Shown one piece after another: positions 1-8,876 of a DNA stretch of 64,000 nucleotides. Both the position numbers and the translations under genes were made by a program. This stretch comes from Lodderomyces elongisporus. Taxonomy: Eukaryota > Ascomycota > Pichiomycetes > Serinales > Debaryomycetaceae. Each line of letters begins with the position of its first letter. Position 1 is the stretch's first letter. The stretch lies in NCBI RefSeq assembly GCF_030384665.1, contig NC_083677.1, positions 434,001-498,000 on the forward strand. Direction: 5' to 3'. The notes under the pieces are model-generated. The model was not told the DNA's origin. It searched no databases and worked only from the letters and a program-made list of their open reading frames with translations.

Positions 1-529
1 CTTTACCCCAAGTTGTTTGCAATTGCAATTTCAACGACTTCATCAAGCCGCATTCCTCTTGGTATTTATTTTTATGCACATTTAGCTCTTTTAAAGTGTT
101 GGCTCGTCGCAAAATGACTTTGCCCATATGATGACGAAGCTTGTCGACTTTTTGGATATACAATTGAGTGAAATGATGTAGCTTTTCGAGGTTTGCATCC
201 TGCGTTGACTTGACAAATTTAACATTGTGATCTATCATGGTATCATTCTCCAAATGGAATTTGTCAAGCGACCGTTTGAGACTGCCAGTTTCATGAGTGC
301 CCAATGGACATTTTGCCTGTAACTTTTCTAGTCGTTTAATATAGTCTTTTTCTATGCTTATCTTTTCTTGGTAAAAATTGATGACTTCATAAAGAGTTTT
401 TATAGAGTCCTTTATTCGAATAGATATAATTTCAAAACTTTGTTCTGGAGAACTGCCCCAAAAGTTATTAACAAACTCTACGTAGCCCTCGACCGAGTTT
501 GTTGTTGCTTCCGCTGCCGTTGTTCTCAT
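1..529 (-). CDS. F-BAR (FCH) domain protein, N-terminal part, cut by window edge
   Basis: The minus-strand frame is open from the ATG at 527-529 to the window edge, giving 176 codons. A TAA lies in frame five codons before this ATG, so the start is well set. The protein begins MRTTAAEATTNSVEGYVEF and continues with NNFWG, then a helical, charged stretch containing FYQEKISIEKDYIKRLEKL. An aromatic residue followed by a long coiled helix with IEKDY..RL is typical of FCH/F-BAR domains, which bend membrane and work in endocytosis, polarity or cytokinesis (Rgd, Bzz1 and Hof1 families). The C-terminal half, which would show a RhoGAP or SH3 domain, lies outside the window, so I give no family member. 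F-BAR is likely; the exact orthologue is unknown. Confidence 0.7.
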   Translation of the reverse strand, partial: MRTTAAEATTNSVEGYVEFVNNFWGSSPEQSFEIISIRIKDSIKTLYEVINFYQEKISIEKDYIKRLEKLQAKCPLGTHETGSLKRSLDKFHLENDTMIDHNVKFVKSTQDANLEKLHHFTQLYIQKVDKLRHHMGKVILRRANTLKELNVHKNKYQEECGLMKSLKLQLQTTWGK

Positions 530-2849
530 GAAAACTAAATCAACTTATAGTTTTGTCTGTAGTTTCAAATGCTCTTTTATTGGCGGATTTGTATTTTGTA
601 CTCTTTGGCTAAAACGACTGCTTATTAGAAATTCAAGTTTAAAGATATTTTCGGTATTTGTTTTCCCTTTTTTCCTTTCTTCCTTGCTTTTCTCTTCTTT
701 TTCTTTTCTTTTTCTGTTGTTTTCTATTTTTTTGGGGGGAGGTGGTTCTTTTTTTTTTCTTTCCTGGAGTAAATGTAGTTTCCAGATGTTGTTCTGGTTC
801 CAAGTCTTGAGCTGTGTTTATATTTCCACCTTTTTCAGTAAAGATGCCGCAAAACCGTGAGTATGGGCACAACAAAAAATAAAAAATAAAAAATAAAAGT
901 AAAAAAAAAAAAAAAAGAATGTGAGTTGAGAATGAAGGGGAAACGTAAAAACACTTTTATAAATTATGGTCCAATATATATATTGTGAGTAACAGATGTT
1001 AGCATAATCTATTGAATACTATCTTGGACATAGTTTAAACAAAACAAAAAACTTTCTTTTGTTGCTTTTCAACTTTGGGCATGGGCGTTTCAAAGTCGAT
1101 TGGCCATGAAAAGAAGTTGTTAACTGGTTTAATCGTTGTCAGTTTGCTATCTAACGATATCCCCAAATTGATTGTTTTGCTACTACTAACTACTACCACT
1201 ACTACTACCACTATTACTACCTGGAAGCAATAGTCTCGTAAATGTCGCTACCAAATTAGCTTTAATATTTTTCTTGTTTGGGATGCGGCTTCATTTAAGG
1301 TACTAATGCTAGTGAAGAAGAGGGGGGGGCAGGTTCTAAAAAAATGTAGTAAGCATTTACTTGAAAACCAACGACGACAAAAAGAGTGTATTAGATATGC
1401 CCTGAGTAATGTGTAGCGTACAAGTCTAAATATCTGTCAATTGAATCTAAAATTTCATTGGATAATAGAAGAATTTGAGGATTTTGTTGCAGACTAAGAA
1501 AACTATTTGACTCAAGATCAAAGCAAATTTTTATGCAATACAATTTTTTAAAAAAAAGGTTTTGCCTCTAATGTAAACCAACTGAGAGAATTGAAATCAA
1601 AAGTGCAAAACACATTCAATAAAATGTAATTCAACTTTATTTTTTAAAAAGTATTTGGAGTTGGAACTCTACATTAATCCATAATACCGTGCAACAGTAT
1701 AAGCCCTTCCCATAGTTAGCACTTGTTCTTTTTTTCTCTCCTCTTTTCTCTTTCTCATTCTCTTTTTTCTAAAGCACTTAAAGTGTAATTATGTTTAGTC
1801 ACGTGATAAACTCTCACAACATTTAGGAGAAAGATAAAATACCGACATTTTATTACAAGTTTTTTGAACAAACAAGATCCTCAACTAATTTAAAACGATC
1901 CGACTAAACTTTCAAGAGTAACAAGCTATAAAGCAAAAGCCGTTCCGATGTAGCATTGAATAAATTGGTTTTGTAGGAAGAAAGAAAAAGCTTTTCCTTC
2001 GTCAAGGCGCAGCGGAACCGGTAATTGTATATGTATGTTAAGTGTCTATGTGTGTTTATGATGAGTGGAGAGAGAAAAAAAAGTGGAGGGAACGAAAAAT
2101 AATTAAAAAAATTAAAGAAAAAAATAAAATAGAGAAAATAGAGAGAGTGCCTGGGTTTTCAAATTTCGTATTTCTTATGGTCGGCCCGATATTGACAGTG
2201 TGTATATCGCCACACACGGATGTCAATACCAGAGTACTATTATGACACATTGAACACATAAACTTCAAGAATTGTTTCTATAGATGTTCACTAGCTAACA
2301 ATCCTAAGTGACCTATGTTGCTGAAGACGGATCGAGGTTTCTTAACCTGACTTCATCATAGTAATATCTTGTGAGCTTCTCACCCTGAGCCACTCGGATG
2401 TTTTCCAGAAACTCTTTTTTTTATTTTTTATTTTTTTTTTTGCGTTTGAGTTTTTTATTCGATTGTTGCTGCAAAAGAAAAAACTAATTAAAAAAATTAA
2501 AAAAAAAAATTAAAAAATGATTAAGGCGCATCACTACTATCACCAAACAATGTGATTGTCCCACAAAAAAAAAAAACCAGTTTTAATCACTGTGTAAAAT
2601 TATGAAATAATAGCCATACTCCCAACACTCCACTAATTAAGTAATTGATTAATCCACTTACTTACATATATATATATCCGACTACATCTACCTATAATCT
2701 TACCAAAAAAAATATATTCACATTTTCATATATACAAAGCGTTATTCTTATTTTCCTTCTTCTTTCATTCAAATCCCGTCGAATAAACTCAACAGTATCA
2801 AGCTATATGCACATGACGTAGGAGTCAGAACAGAATCTCACTAGTCAAT
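530..2849. other. 2.3 kb gene-free region between the F-BAR gene and RCH1
   Basis: No convincing coding frame is present; the short frames are pyrimidine- or A-tract-driven. The stretch serves as the promoter region of the F-BAR gene (minus) and of RCH1 (plus). It holds A and T homopolymers (around 900, 2410-2450 and 2500), a CACGTG box at 1800-1805 and a more complex, less AT-rich island at about 2150-2400 that contains a long perfect hairpin, listed separately. No tRNA, snRNA or other known RNA was recognised. Confidence 0.6.
2190..2228. repeat. Strong inverted repeat (hairpin) in the gap upstream of RCH1
   Basis: TATTGACA at 2190-2197 pairs with TGTCAATA at 2221-2228. Inside it GTGTGT (2198-2203) pairs with ACACAC (2212-2217). 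This leaves an 8-nt loop and a 3-nt bulge (GGA), for 14 base pairs in all. It lies in a more complex sequence island (about 2150-2400) inside an otherwise AT-rich gap. It could be part of a structured RNA or a protein-binding palindrome. No known RNA family was recognised. Confidence 0.6.
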
Positions 2850-4247
2850 ATGAAAAAACTCCAGCTTCCCGATTCGGTAAAAAACAACAAGGTCTACATT
2901 TGGGTTAAGAAAATCCTTGATTTTCTCATTGGCCAATGGTTCTTCTGCCTTTTGGGTGTGTTTGTTGCACTTGCATATGAGTATCCCGAATTTGCCAAAC
3001 AAGGCGGTATGATCCGAGCGGAATATTCGATTGGATATGGTGCAGTAGCAGTGATTTTCCTCATCAGTGGACTTTCTATGTCGTCCAAAGCACTTTTGAT
3101 CAATGCATTGAATTGGAGGGCCCATTTTACAGTGCTCACTATGTCATTCTTAATTACAAGTTCCATAATATACGGTATTGTCTCCGGCATCAGAGCTAGT
3201 CATGACGGACAAATCGATGACTGGTTACTAGTGGGAATGATTGTCACACATGCATGTCCCACAACGGTGAGCTCCAACGTGGTGATGACTAAGCAAGCAG
3301 ATGGAAATGATATTTTGACACTATGTGAAGTTACCGTGGGTAACATTTTGGGTGCATTCATCACCCCGGCATTATTGCAAATGTACATGACTGGAGTTTG
3401 GGATTTTGGTAATCCATCACATCAACCTTCGGGAGAAAACTCTATTGGAGATTTGTACAAGGAAACAATGAAACAATTGGGACTAAGCGTATTTGTTCCA
3501 TTATTTGTTGGGCAGGTTATCCAAAACGTGTTTCCCAAGCAAACGAAATGGACATGCACCACCTTCAAATTGAATAAAGTTGGTTCCTTCATGTTGTTGT
3601 TGATTATGTTTCAATCTTTCTCAACAGCATTTGCCCAACATGCATTCACTTCCGTCAGCCATGTCTCAATCATCTTTCTTGTTTTCTTCAACATTGGAAT
3701 TTACTTATTCTTTACCATTCTTACCTTCATATACTCCAGACCATATTTTGTAAGGCGATGGTTTTGGGAGTACCCAAACGAGCAATCGAGTTGGCTCTAC
3801 AAATGGTCATATAAACTTTTGAACCCTTTTTATTATAACAAGAAGGATACCGTGGCAATTATGCTTTGCGGGCCGGCAAAAACTGCGGCATTAGGTGTTT
3901 CTTTAGTTTCCTCGCAATATGGGTCGAATAATCCCAATTTGGGTATTCTCCTAGTTCCCTTGGTTTTATACCAAGCAGAACAAGTTATGACGGCAAATTT
4001 TCTTACTGGAATAATGAAAAAATGGATTCATTACGACGACGAAAAGAAGAACGAAAGTGACGATGAAAATCAATTGAGTCATAGGAATACGCGTGAAGAA
4101 GATGAGGAGATTTCCCAGGAAGAAGAAGAACTACAAAGAGAAGAAAATAATTTGACCGAGGGGACTGAGGAAACAGAACAAACCTCGAGTTCCGGGAGTC
4201 GAGAAGTTGAATCTTTTTCCATGCACTCACAGCCAATTAAAGCATAA
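2850..4247 (+). CDS. RCH1: SBF-like multispan membrane protein, Rch1 (SLC10A7 type)
   Basis: The 465-residue protein has about ten hydrophobic segments over residues 20-395. It matches the SBF-like fold of Rch1/YMR034C, the fungal relative of SLC10A7, which sits in the plasma membrane and restrains calcium entry. Signature stretches are VTHACPTTVSSNVVMTKQA near residue 135, GNILGAFITPALLQMY near 165 and a late AKTAALGVSLVSSQYG segment. The last 70 residues form a hydrophilic, very acidic cytosolic tail (runs of EE and DDE). The start is the first ATG in the frame and the only one that keeps the short basic N-terminus ahead of the first membrane span. It is convergent with PEP7, with 188 bp between the stops. 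Assignment is by family resemblance; the calcium role is known for C. albicans and S. cerevisiae Rch1 and inferred here. Confidence 0.85.
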   Translation: MKKLQLPDSVKNNKVYIWVKKILDFLIGQWFFCLLGVFVALAYEYPEFAKQGGMIRAEYSIGYGAVAVIFLISGLSMSSKALLINALNWRAHFTVLTMSFLITSSIIYGIVSGIRASHDGQIDDWLLVGMIVTHACPTTVSSNVVMTKQADGNDILTLCEVTVGNILGAFITPALLQMYMTGVWDFGNPSHQPSGENSIGDLYKETMKQLGLSVFVPLFVGQVIQNVFPKQTKWTCTTFKLNKVGSFMLLLIMFQSFSTAFAQHAFTSVSHVSIIFLVFFNIGIYLFFTILTFIYSRPYFVRRWFWEYPNEQSSWLYKWSYKLLNPFYYNKKDTVAIMLCGPAKTAALGVSLVSSQYGSNNPNLGILLVPLVLYQAEQVMTANFLTGIMKKWIHYDDEKKNESDDENQLSHRNTREEDEEISQEEEELQREENNLTEGTEETEQTSSSGSREVESFSMHSQPIKA

Positions 4248-4435
4248 GATATTGCAGAAAGCAAGAAACGAGAAGCGAGAAGCAAGAAGCAAAACAAAAC
4301 GAAACAAAACGAAAGAAAAGAACTAAAAAATTAAAAGAGCAAATCTCCAACCAGTCATAGATAATAGAAAATTTTATAGTGCAGATTCAGACGATATCCG
4401 AAAGATATTTATTTATTCACTTCTTTAATATAGCT

Positions 4436-6259
4436 TTAGAAGCCAAACTCGCCTAGTTCATTCTCTACCTGTTTAATTGTGTCCAAGATTTCATCTTTAT
4501 TGGTGATCAAAGTGTTTAGTTCATCAAATTGTCTATTCCTAGTGAATTCTTGTATTTGATTCTCAATCAAAAACTTTTGTTCATTCAAAACCATTAATTG
4601 CTCTCTAAGTTCTCTAATTTGTTTCTTGGTCAAACGCGGAACCGGCGTTTCTTCTTTTTCTGGCAGTGCTTGTTCAATTTTAGGACGACGCTCTTCCTGG
4701 ATGGCTTTGAATTTAATAATATTATTTTGTAGAAAAGTACCAACGCTTTGATACATATTCAACAAGACACGTTCAAAATTTAGGTATTCTTGTTGTATCA
4801 ATAGTTTATCATTGTCCTTGAAAAAAAACTTTTTTTTAAACTGAATTACTAGATTCTCAAATTCTTTAAGGTATAACATCAACTTGTGTCCCGTTTTCAT
4901 TTCATCTTCTCCATCAGAGCCAGTCCCTCCTACTTTTGTAATTCCACTGCGGGATCCAAATTCATATTGGTGCATCATTTGCTCAATAAGACCCTTTTGT
5001 AAGAGCATGCCGTCATACATTCGAAAAATCTCTTCGCCTTCGACATCTGTTCCCCCTATTGTGCTAGCACTTCCAATTTGACCACGGTGCACTCGTTTCC
5101 AATCATGTAAGACTGCATTCTTGCAATTTACACAACATCGAAATCTCAACTCTTGATCAATCTCACTCCAATGTTTTCGAACCTGGCTTGAATAATTCAA
5201 ATTTGGTAATTTTTCAAGAAATGCCACTAACGGAACGTATAATGAACAGTTTTTCCTAACACCAGAAGAGTCGTCACATACCACCTCACCACAAAGTCGA
5301 CAATGATGTTTTCTTATAATGAAATTAAACTTTGTAAAACAAATGGTGCAATTAGTTGCATTGTCGTCTGGAACCCAATTATCAGCCCCAATGATACTCA
5401 TTTCATCGTTACTAACTGGTTTAAAAAATGAAAATATACCGTTGCTGGTACTATTAATTTTTCCCAAACCTTCCAAATTTCCTTTTTTTCCTCCTTTTGC
5501 TCTCTTCAGTAAGCTTTTATCTACCATTAGATTAGTCAATTTGATGAAGTTACGCTGCACTTTTGTTTCGTGCAACTCTCTTTGATCAACGTGTTCTTGT
5601 CTCTTTTGTTTAAAATCCAACGTCACGTCTACAAAATTAACCTCAGTTTTTCGTCTTTCCATATAACAAAGTTCACAACACCGGCACCATATACCATGTG
5701 CAGAGGTATCAAATTGAGGCTTGGTTTCACCATGTTGCGGATCGGGATTTCGGAGCTTGACTCGATAATGTGTATGTTCATTGCAATATAACTCACCACA
5801 TTTGCGGCAATTGACAATGCCATTCTTGACATTTAGTTTTTTACCGCATATCTTGCACCTTGGATCAGAAACTGAAGACTGCTGCTTCCAATGTGAAGTG
5901 ATTATATGTGCCGATAATGACGAGGAAGTGGTTCGTGACTTAGCTGATGCTCGCGACACCCTTGACACTCCTGACACTCCTGAGACTCCTGATGCTTCAG
6001 ATAATTCGGTTGAAACTGCAGGTGATTCTGACCTCGATCCAGAAGTGGGACTCGAGGATCGACTTCTTTGAATGTCACCGATACTAAAACCATGTTCAGA
6101 AAAAACAATTTTGTTTATTTTCTTAGCTGGAGTATTTCGCCTAGGGGAGGGCGTTTTCGAATTTGAGGTTGATGATACTGATGAAGTTACGGCTGTTGCT
6201 GATAATGCGGGTGTAGCGGAATCACGTTTGGAGTTGGAATTACTAATATTATCTGACAT
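4436..6259 (-). CDS. PEP7: FYVE-domain endosomal tethering protein Pep7/Vac1 (rabenosyn type)
   Basis: The protein has 607 residues; S. cerevisiae Pep7 has 515. The N-terminal 120 residues are low complexity (Ser/Thr, and a VSGVSGVSRVSRAS repeat). A first cysteine finger starts near residue 135 (CKICGKKL, later CRCCELC). A second, FYVE-type, finger starts near residue 304 (CTICFTKF) and carries the basic core RKHHCRLCG. The C-terminal 60 residues (LTKKQIRELREQL onward) form the rabenosyn-like Rab-binding coiled coil. Pep7/Vac1 binds PI3P and links Vps21, Vps45 and the syntaxin Pep12 in Golgi-to-endosome vacuolar transport. The second finger has RKHHCRLCG where classic FYVE domains have R(R/K)HHCRxCG, so the PI3P pocket is intact. 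The start ATG is the first in frame. Confidence 0.9.
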   Translation of the reverse strand: MSDNISNSNSKRDSATPALSATAVTSSVSSTSNSKTPSPRRNTPAKKINKIVFSEHGFSIGDIQRSRSSSPTSGSRSESPAVSTELSEASGVSGVSGVSRVSRASAKSRTTSSSLSAHIITSHWKQQSSVSDPRCKICGKKLNVKNGIVNCRKCGELYCNEHTHYRVKLRNPDPQHGETKPQFDTSAHGIWCRCCELCYMERRKTEVNFVDVTLDFKQKRQEHVDQRELHETKVQRNFIKLTNLMVDKSLLKRAKGGKKGNLEGLGKINSTSNGIFSFFKPVSNDEMSIIGADNWVPDDNATNCTICFTKFNFIIRKHHCRLCGEVVCDDSSGVRKNCSLYVPLVAFLEKLPNLNYSSQVRKHWSEIDQELRFRCCVNCKNAVLHDWKRVHRGQIGSASTIGGTDVEGEEIFRMYDGMLLQKGLIEQMMHQYEFGSRSGITKVGGTGSDGEDEMKTGHKLMLYLKEFENLVIQFKKKFFFKDNDKLLIQQEYLNFERVLLNMYQSVGTFLQNNIIKFKAIQEERRPKIEQALPEKEETPVPRLTKKQIRELREQLMVLNEQKFLIENQIQEFTRNRQFDELNTLITNKDEILDTIKQVENELGEFGF

Positions 6260-6721
6260 TATAATAACTTACTTTATTTCCTTATAATGAACCATTGTTG
6301 GCTTTGCTGCAGTAGTTTAATTGAATAACAGATGGGTATAAAGTTCCTAAAATTTTGTTTTTTTTTTTAAAAAAAAAGAAAGAAGATAAAAAAAAATGGA
6401 GATTAATAAGGAACTAAGCAATAAGGAATGGAGGTTGTTTTCAACTCTATGTTCAGGAATGGTGATTATGAATGTGTTTTTATACAAGACCATAACGTGC
6501 ATTTGCCTGCATTTCAACACTTGACGCCGCACAAATTGTGGACTTTATATCAGGTGCGTAGCTCAAGTTCTAGTTTTTTTTTAAAAATTTAGCATTTTAC
6601 ATTTTTACTTCACATTGCTTTGACAGAAAACACAATAAAAAACGAAATAAAAAACATTTAGCTCATCATTGATCTTATTTTAAAAGTAAAAAAAAATTAT
6701 GTGTACTACCTTATTCTAATT
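6260..6721. other. Intergenic region, PEP7 promoter and PTC7 3' end
   Basis: This 462 bp stretch lies between two minus-strand genes. It holds homopolymer T/A runs (6358-6396) and AT-rich sequence suited to 3'-end formation for PTC7 next to 6722. No gene, RNA or repeat element was recognised. Confidence 0.6.
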
Positions 6722-7945
6722 CTATAATACTTTTACGAGAACAACAGTTATATCATCTTCCTTACCACCGAGATATTTTTGTCCCGTTATTCTTGATAAT
6801 TCTTGCGCAAATGCACTAGGGAAATTACTATCCTTGCTCACTTTAACGACCTCCTTGACAAACTTGTTAGTCACCACATCCAATTTTGCATCTTTATCGG
6901 CTCTATCTTCCAAATTGTCTTTTAAAAATATCTCGATATCTTGAGGGACAACATTATCGGTGACACCATCAGTAGCAAACATGACGATATCATTTTTTTG
7001 CAAGTTCCATGTATATTCATCAGCCATCAGTGGACTATCAATGATGTATCTTCTGCCTTCCAACTCGGCTTGCTTCAAGATATGCTGCGGAATCTTAGCT
7101 AATTGATATGGAGTATTGAAATTGTGAGTTTGAAAATTTGTCTCGTGAATCAATTTGTAATCTCTAAACAAGCCGCACCACGAATCACCAAGATTAGCGA
7201 CTTTTAATTTCTTGTCTGGTGTGAAGATACCCAAGCAAGCAGTAGTGCCTCCAATCTCTACTTTTTCCGAAAATGTAACGTCTCTAAATGCTTCTACTAG
7301 TAAGTCCTTTGGTGTTATAGAGTTTTGAGTATCGTATTCTTTTTCAAAGGCATACTTAATGCTGGCACAAAGTTCTCTTGAGATTGCCGAGGAGTCGTAG
7401 CCAGCTTCTGACCATCCACCTACTCCATCTGCAACACCTACTGCAATGGATCCATCTTTTGTTTGGTTGGAAACAAATAAATTATCTTCACCTGAAGGAG
7501 AGTTTAATGCTGGTACTTCTCTATTTCTTTTCTTGAACAAGTTTGTGCTGGGTTTCCTATCTTTTGGCTGGTATGCAACTGCTACATTGTAGTGTGTGAA
7601 CGTTGTTAGTGCTGTGTCGTAGTTTAAGGAAGCCGTGGATGATGTAGCAGGCGGGACACTCGCATTTGCAGATTGGGCTGAGGTGCTGCTATAAGATTTG
7701 CTACTACTCCAAGATGAAGATGAGCTTGAACCAGATCCCGAACTGGAACCGGAGCTGGCACTTGAACTAGAGCCTGACCCAGAGCCAGAGCCAGAGCCAA
7801 AGAAAAACGATCGAGATGATGTGGTTACCGATGTCTTAAATAGGCTCTGTGCTAATGGTACTGATTTTTTATTGATGATTGATAAAAGCATTGAGATTAT
7901 TAATATTATACAGGATACTTGAAAGAACCTTTGTAACACTGCCAT
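6722..7945 (-). CDS. PTC7: Mitochondrial PP2C-type protein phosphatase Ptc7
   Basis: The protein has 407 residues from the ATG at 7943-7945; the frame extends two codons further up, but only through a TTG. The PP2C core lies in residues ~135-407, with GVADGVGGW near 168 (metal-binding Asp), GTTACLG, NLGDSW, FATDGVTDNV and EDDITVVLVKVL at the C-terminus. Ptc7 dephosphorylates matrix proteins, including Coq7 in coenzyme Q synthesis. Residues 10-27 form a hydrophobic, membrane-spanning-like segment ahead of an FKTSVTTSSRSFFF stretch that looks like a mitochondrial presequence. Residues ~48-95 are Gly/Ser repeats. In S. cerevisiae a retained in-frame intron of PTC7 encodes just such a membrane segment, and a possible equivalent here is described in the findings. 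PTC7 is divergent from TIM11. Confidence 0.9.
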   Translation of the reverse strand: MAVLQRFFQVSCIILIISMLLSIINKKSVPLAQSLFKTSVTTSSRSFFFGSGSGSGSGSSSSASSGSSSGSGSSSSSSWSSSKSYSSTSAQSANASVPPATSSTASLNYDTALTTFTHYNVAVAYQPKDRKPSTNLFKKRNREVPALNSPSGEDNLFVSNQTKDGSIAVGVADGVGGWSEAGYDSSAISRELCASIKYAFEKEYDTQNSITPKDLLVEAFRDVTFSEKVEIGGTTACLGIFTPDKKLKVANLGDSWCGLFRDYKLIHETNFQTHNFNTPYQLAKIPQHILKQAELEGRRYIIDSPLMADEYTWNLQKNDIVMFATDGVTDNVVPQDIEIFLKDNLEDRADKDAKLDVVTNKFVKEVVKVSKDSNFPSAFAQELSRITGQKYLGGKEDDITVVLVKVL

Positions 7946-8591
7946 CCACAAATAAGTCGGAAGGGTTGTAAATGTATGTTGTAGTTGTAGTTGTAGTTGT
8001 CGTTGTAGTTGTCGTTGTAGTTGTCGTTGTAGTTGTAGTTGTAGTTGTGGCTTTAGTAGCAGTAACAGTGGCAGTAGCAGAAGTAGTAATAAGAAACTTC
8101 AATAATAAATGTACATGTACATATATATTTATATATATTTATATATATAATATACAGAATTAGTCTATTAAATATATGAGATCAGCATTCAATTCCTCAG
8201 TATTTCATACATCTCTCAAGCTAGCGGACTTATAAGTTCACTGGCACGTGACATAAACATGCAATTGCTACCAATCGCATTAGCCGACTCCCCAATCAGT
8301 GAGTTGTTCTCTTGGTCAAATGTGCGACATTATTTCAATTCATGACATTTTATTATGCGACATCCGCGCAATGAAAAATTCAAAAAAAAAAAAAAAAGAA
8401 AATTAAAAATTGAAAAAGAAGAAGACAAGACAAAAATTGACAATAGTCAAAAATCTTTTCCAATAGAAAACGGCAGAGAAGTGGAAATATAGAAGAACCT
8501 GCAAAACGATAAATATTCGAAAAAGTATATATATATATACATACACATCTTTTGAACACCAACTTTGAACTCCACACCACGCACAAGCATA
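7946..8591. promoter_or_regulatory. Divergent promoter region of PTC7 and TIM11
   Basis: This 646 bp region separates two genes for mitochondrial proteins read in opposite directions. It contains a CACGTG box at 8245-8250 within GGCACGTGACA, a trinucleotide-rich tract (GTTGTA/GTCGTT, about 7975-8050) just upstream of PTC7, AT dinucleotide runs (8120-8155 and 8527-8541) and an A15 run near 8383. Cbf1-type factors bind CACGTG and, in Candida, act on respiratory genes; use of this site is inferred. Confidence 0.55.
7975..8050. repeat. GTT-rich trinucleotide/hexanucleotide tandem repeat
   Basis: About 12 imperfect six-base units of GTTGTA or GTCGTT are followed by degraded AGTAGC/AGTGGC units. 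The tract lies 30 bp upstream of the PTC7 start. Read on the minus strand it would encode a threonine run, but no gene start supports translation. Confidence 0.8.
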
Positions 8592-8876
8592 ATGTCCGCA
8601 ACAGTCAATGTATTGAGGTACTCAGCCTTAGGTTTAGGTGTTGTTTACGGTGCATACCACAGATTCTCACTCGAATCAGCTTTTGCTAAGCAACAAGCAG
8701 CAGCACAATGGAAGAAAGAAGAGAAATTGATTGCCGAGGCTAAATCTATATACCAAAAGATCAACACTCCTCCAAAACAAGAAACACCAAAGAGCCAAGC
8801 TGGCTCTATCAATTGGGAGGATCCAAACTTGGACTTTGGCGCTGTTTTGGAATCATTGATTGCTAAATTGGATTAA
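8592..8876 (+). CDS. TIM11: F1Fo ATP synthase subunit e (Tim11/Atp21)
   Basis: The protein has 94 residues from the ATG at 8592-8594; the longer frame upstream starts with TTG and is ignored. The N-terminus MSATVNVLRYSALGLGVVYG closely resembles yeast Tim11 (MSTVNVLRYSALGLGLFFG, recalled) and carries the GxxxG motif (LGLGVVYG) through which subunits e and g dimerise the ATP synthase in the inner membrane. The rest is a charged helix (AQWKKEEKLIAEAKSIYQK) followed by a Pro/Gln-containing tail ending in LESLIAKLD. It is divergent from PTC7. The 3' untranslated region holds a conspicuous minisatellite. Confidence 0.92.
   Translation: MSATVNVLRYSALGLGVVYGAYHRFSLESAFAKQQAAAQWKKEEKLIAEAKSIYQKINTPPKQETPKSQAGSINWEDPNLDFGAVLESLIAKLD

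Noticed and set aside
528..860. 110-codon plus-strand frame rich in Phe/Ser
   Set aside because: It lies over T-rich DNA, starts inside the 5' end of the F-BAR gene on the opposite strand, and has no domain features.
2211..2226. ACACACGGATGTCAAT, sharing ACGGATGTC with the Candida telomere repeat, raising a telomerase-RNA template
   Set aside because: It is fully explained as one arm of the local hairpin, shows no repeat-plus-alignment template structure, and the match is only nine bases.
7946..7951. Two-codon N-terminal extension of PTC7 (TTG start)
   Set aside because: TTG is not a normal yeast start; the first ATG is at 7943-7945.
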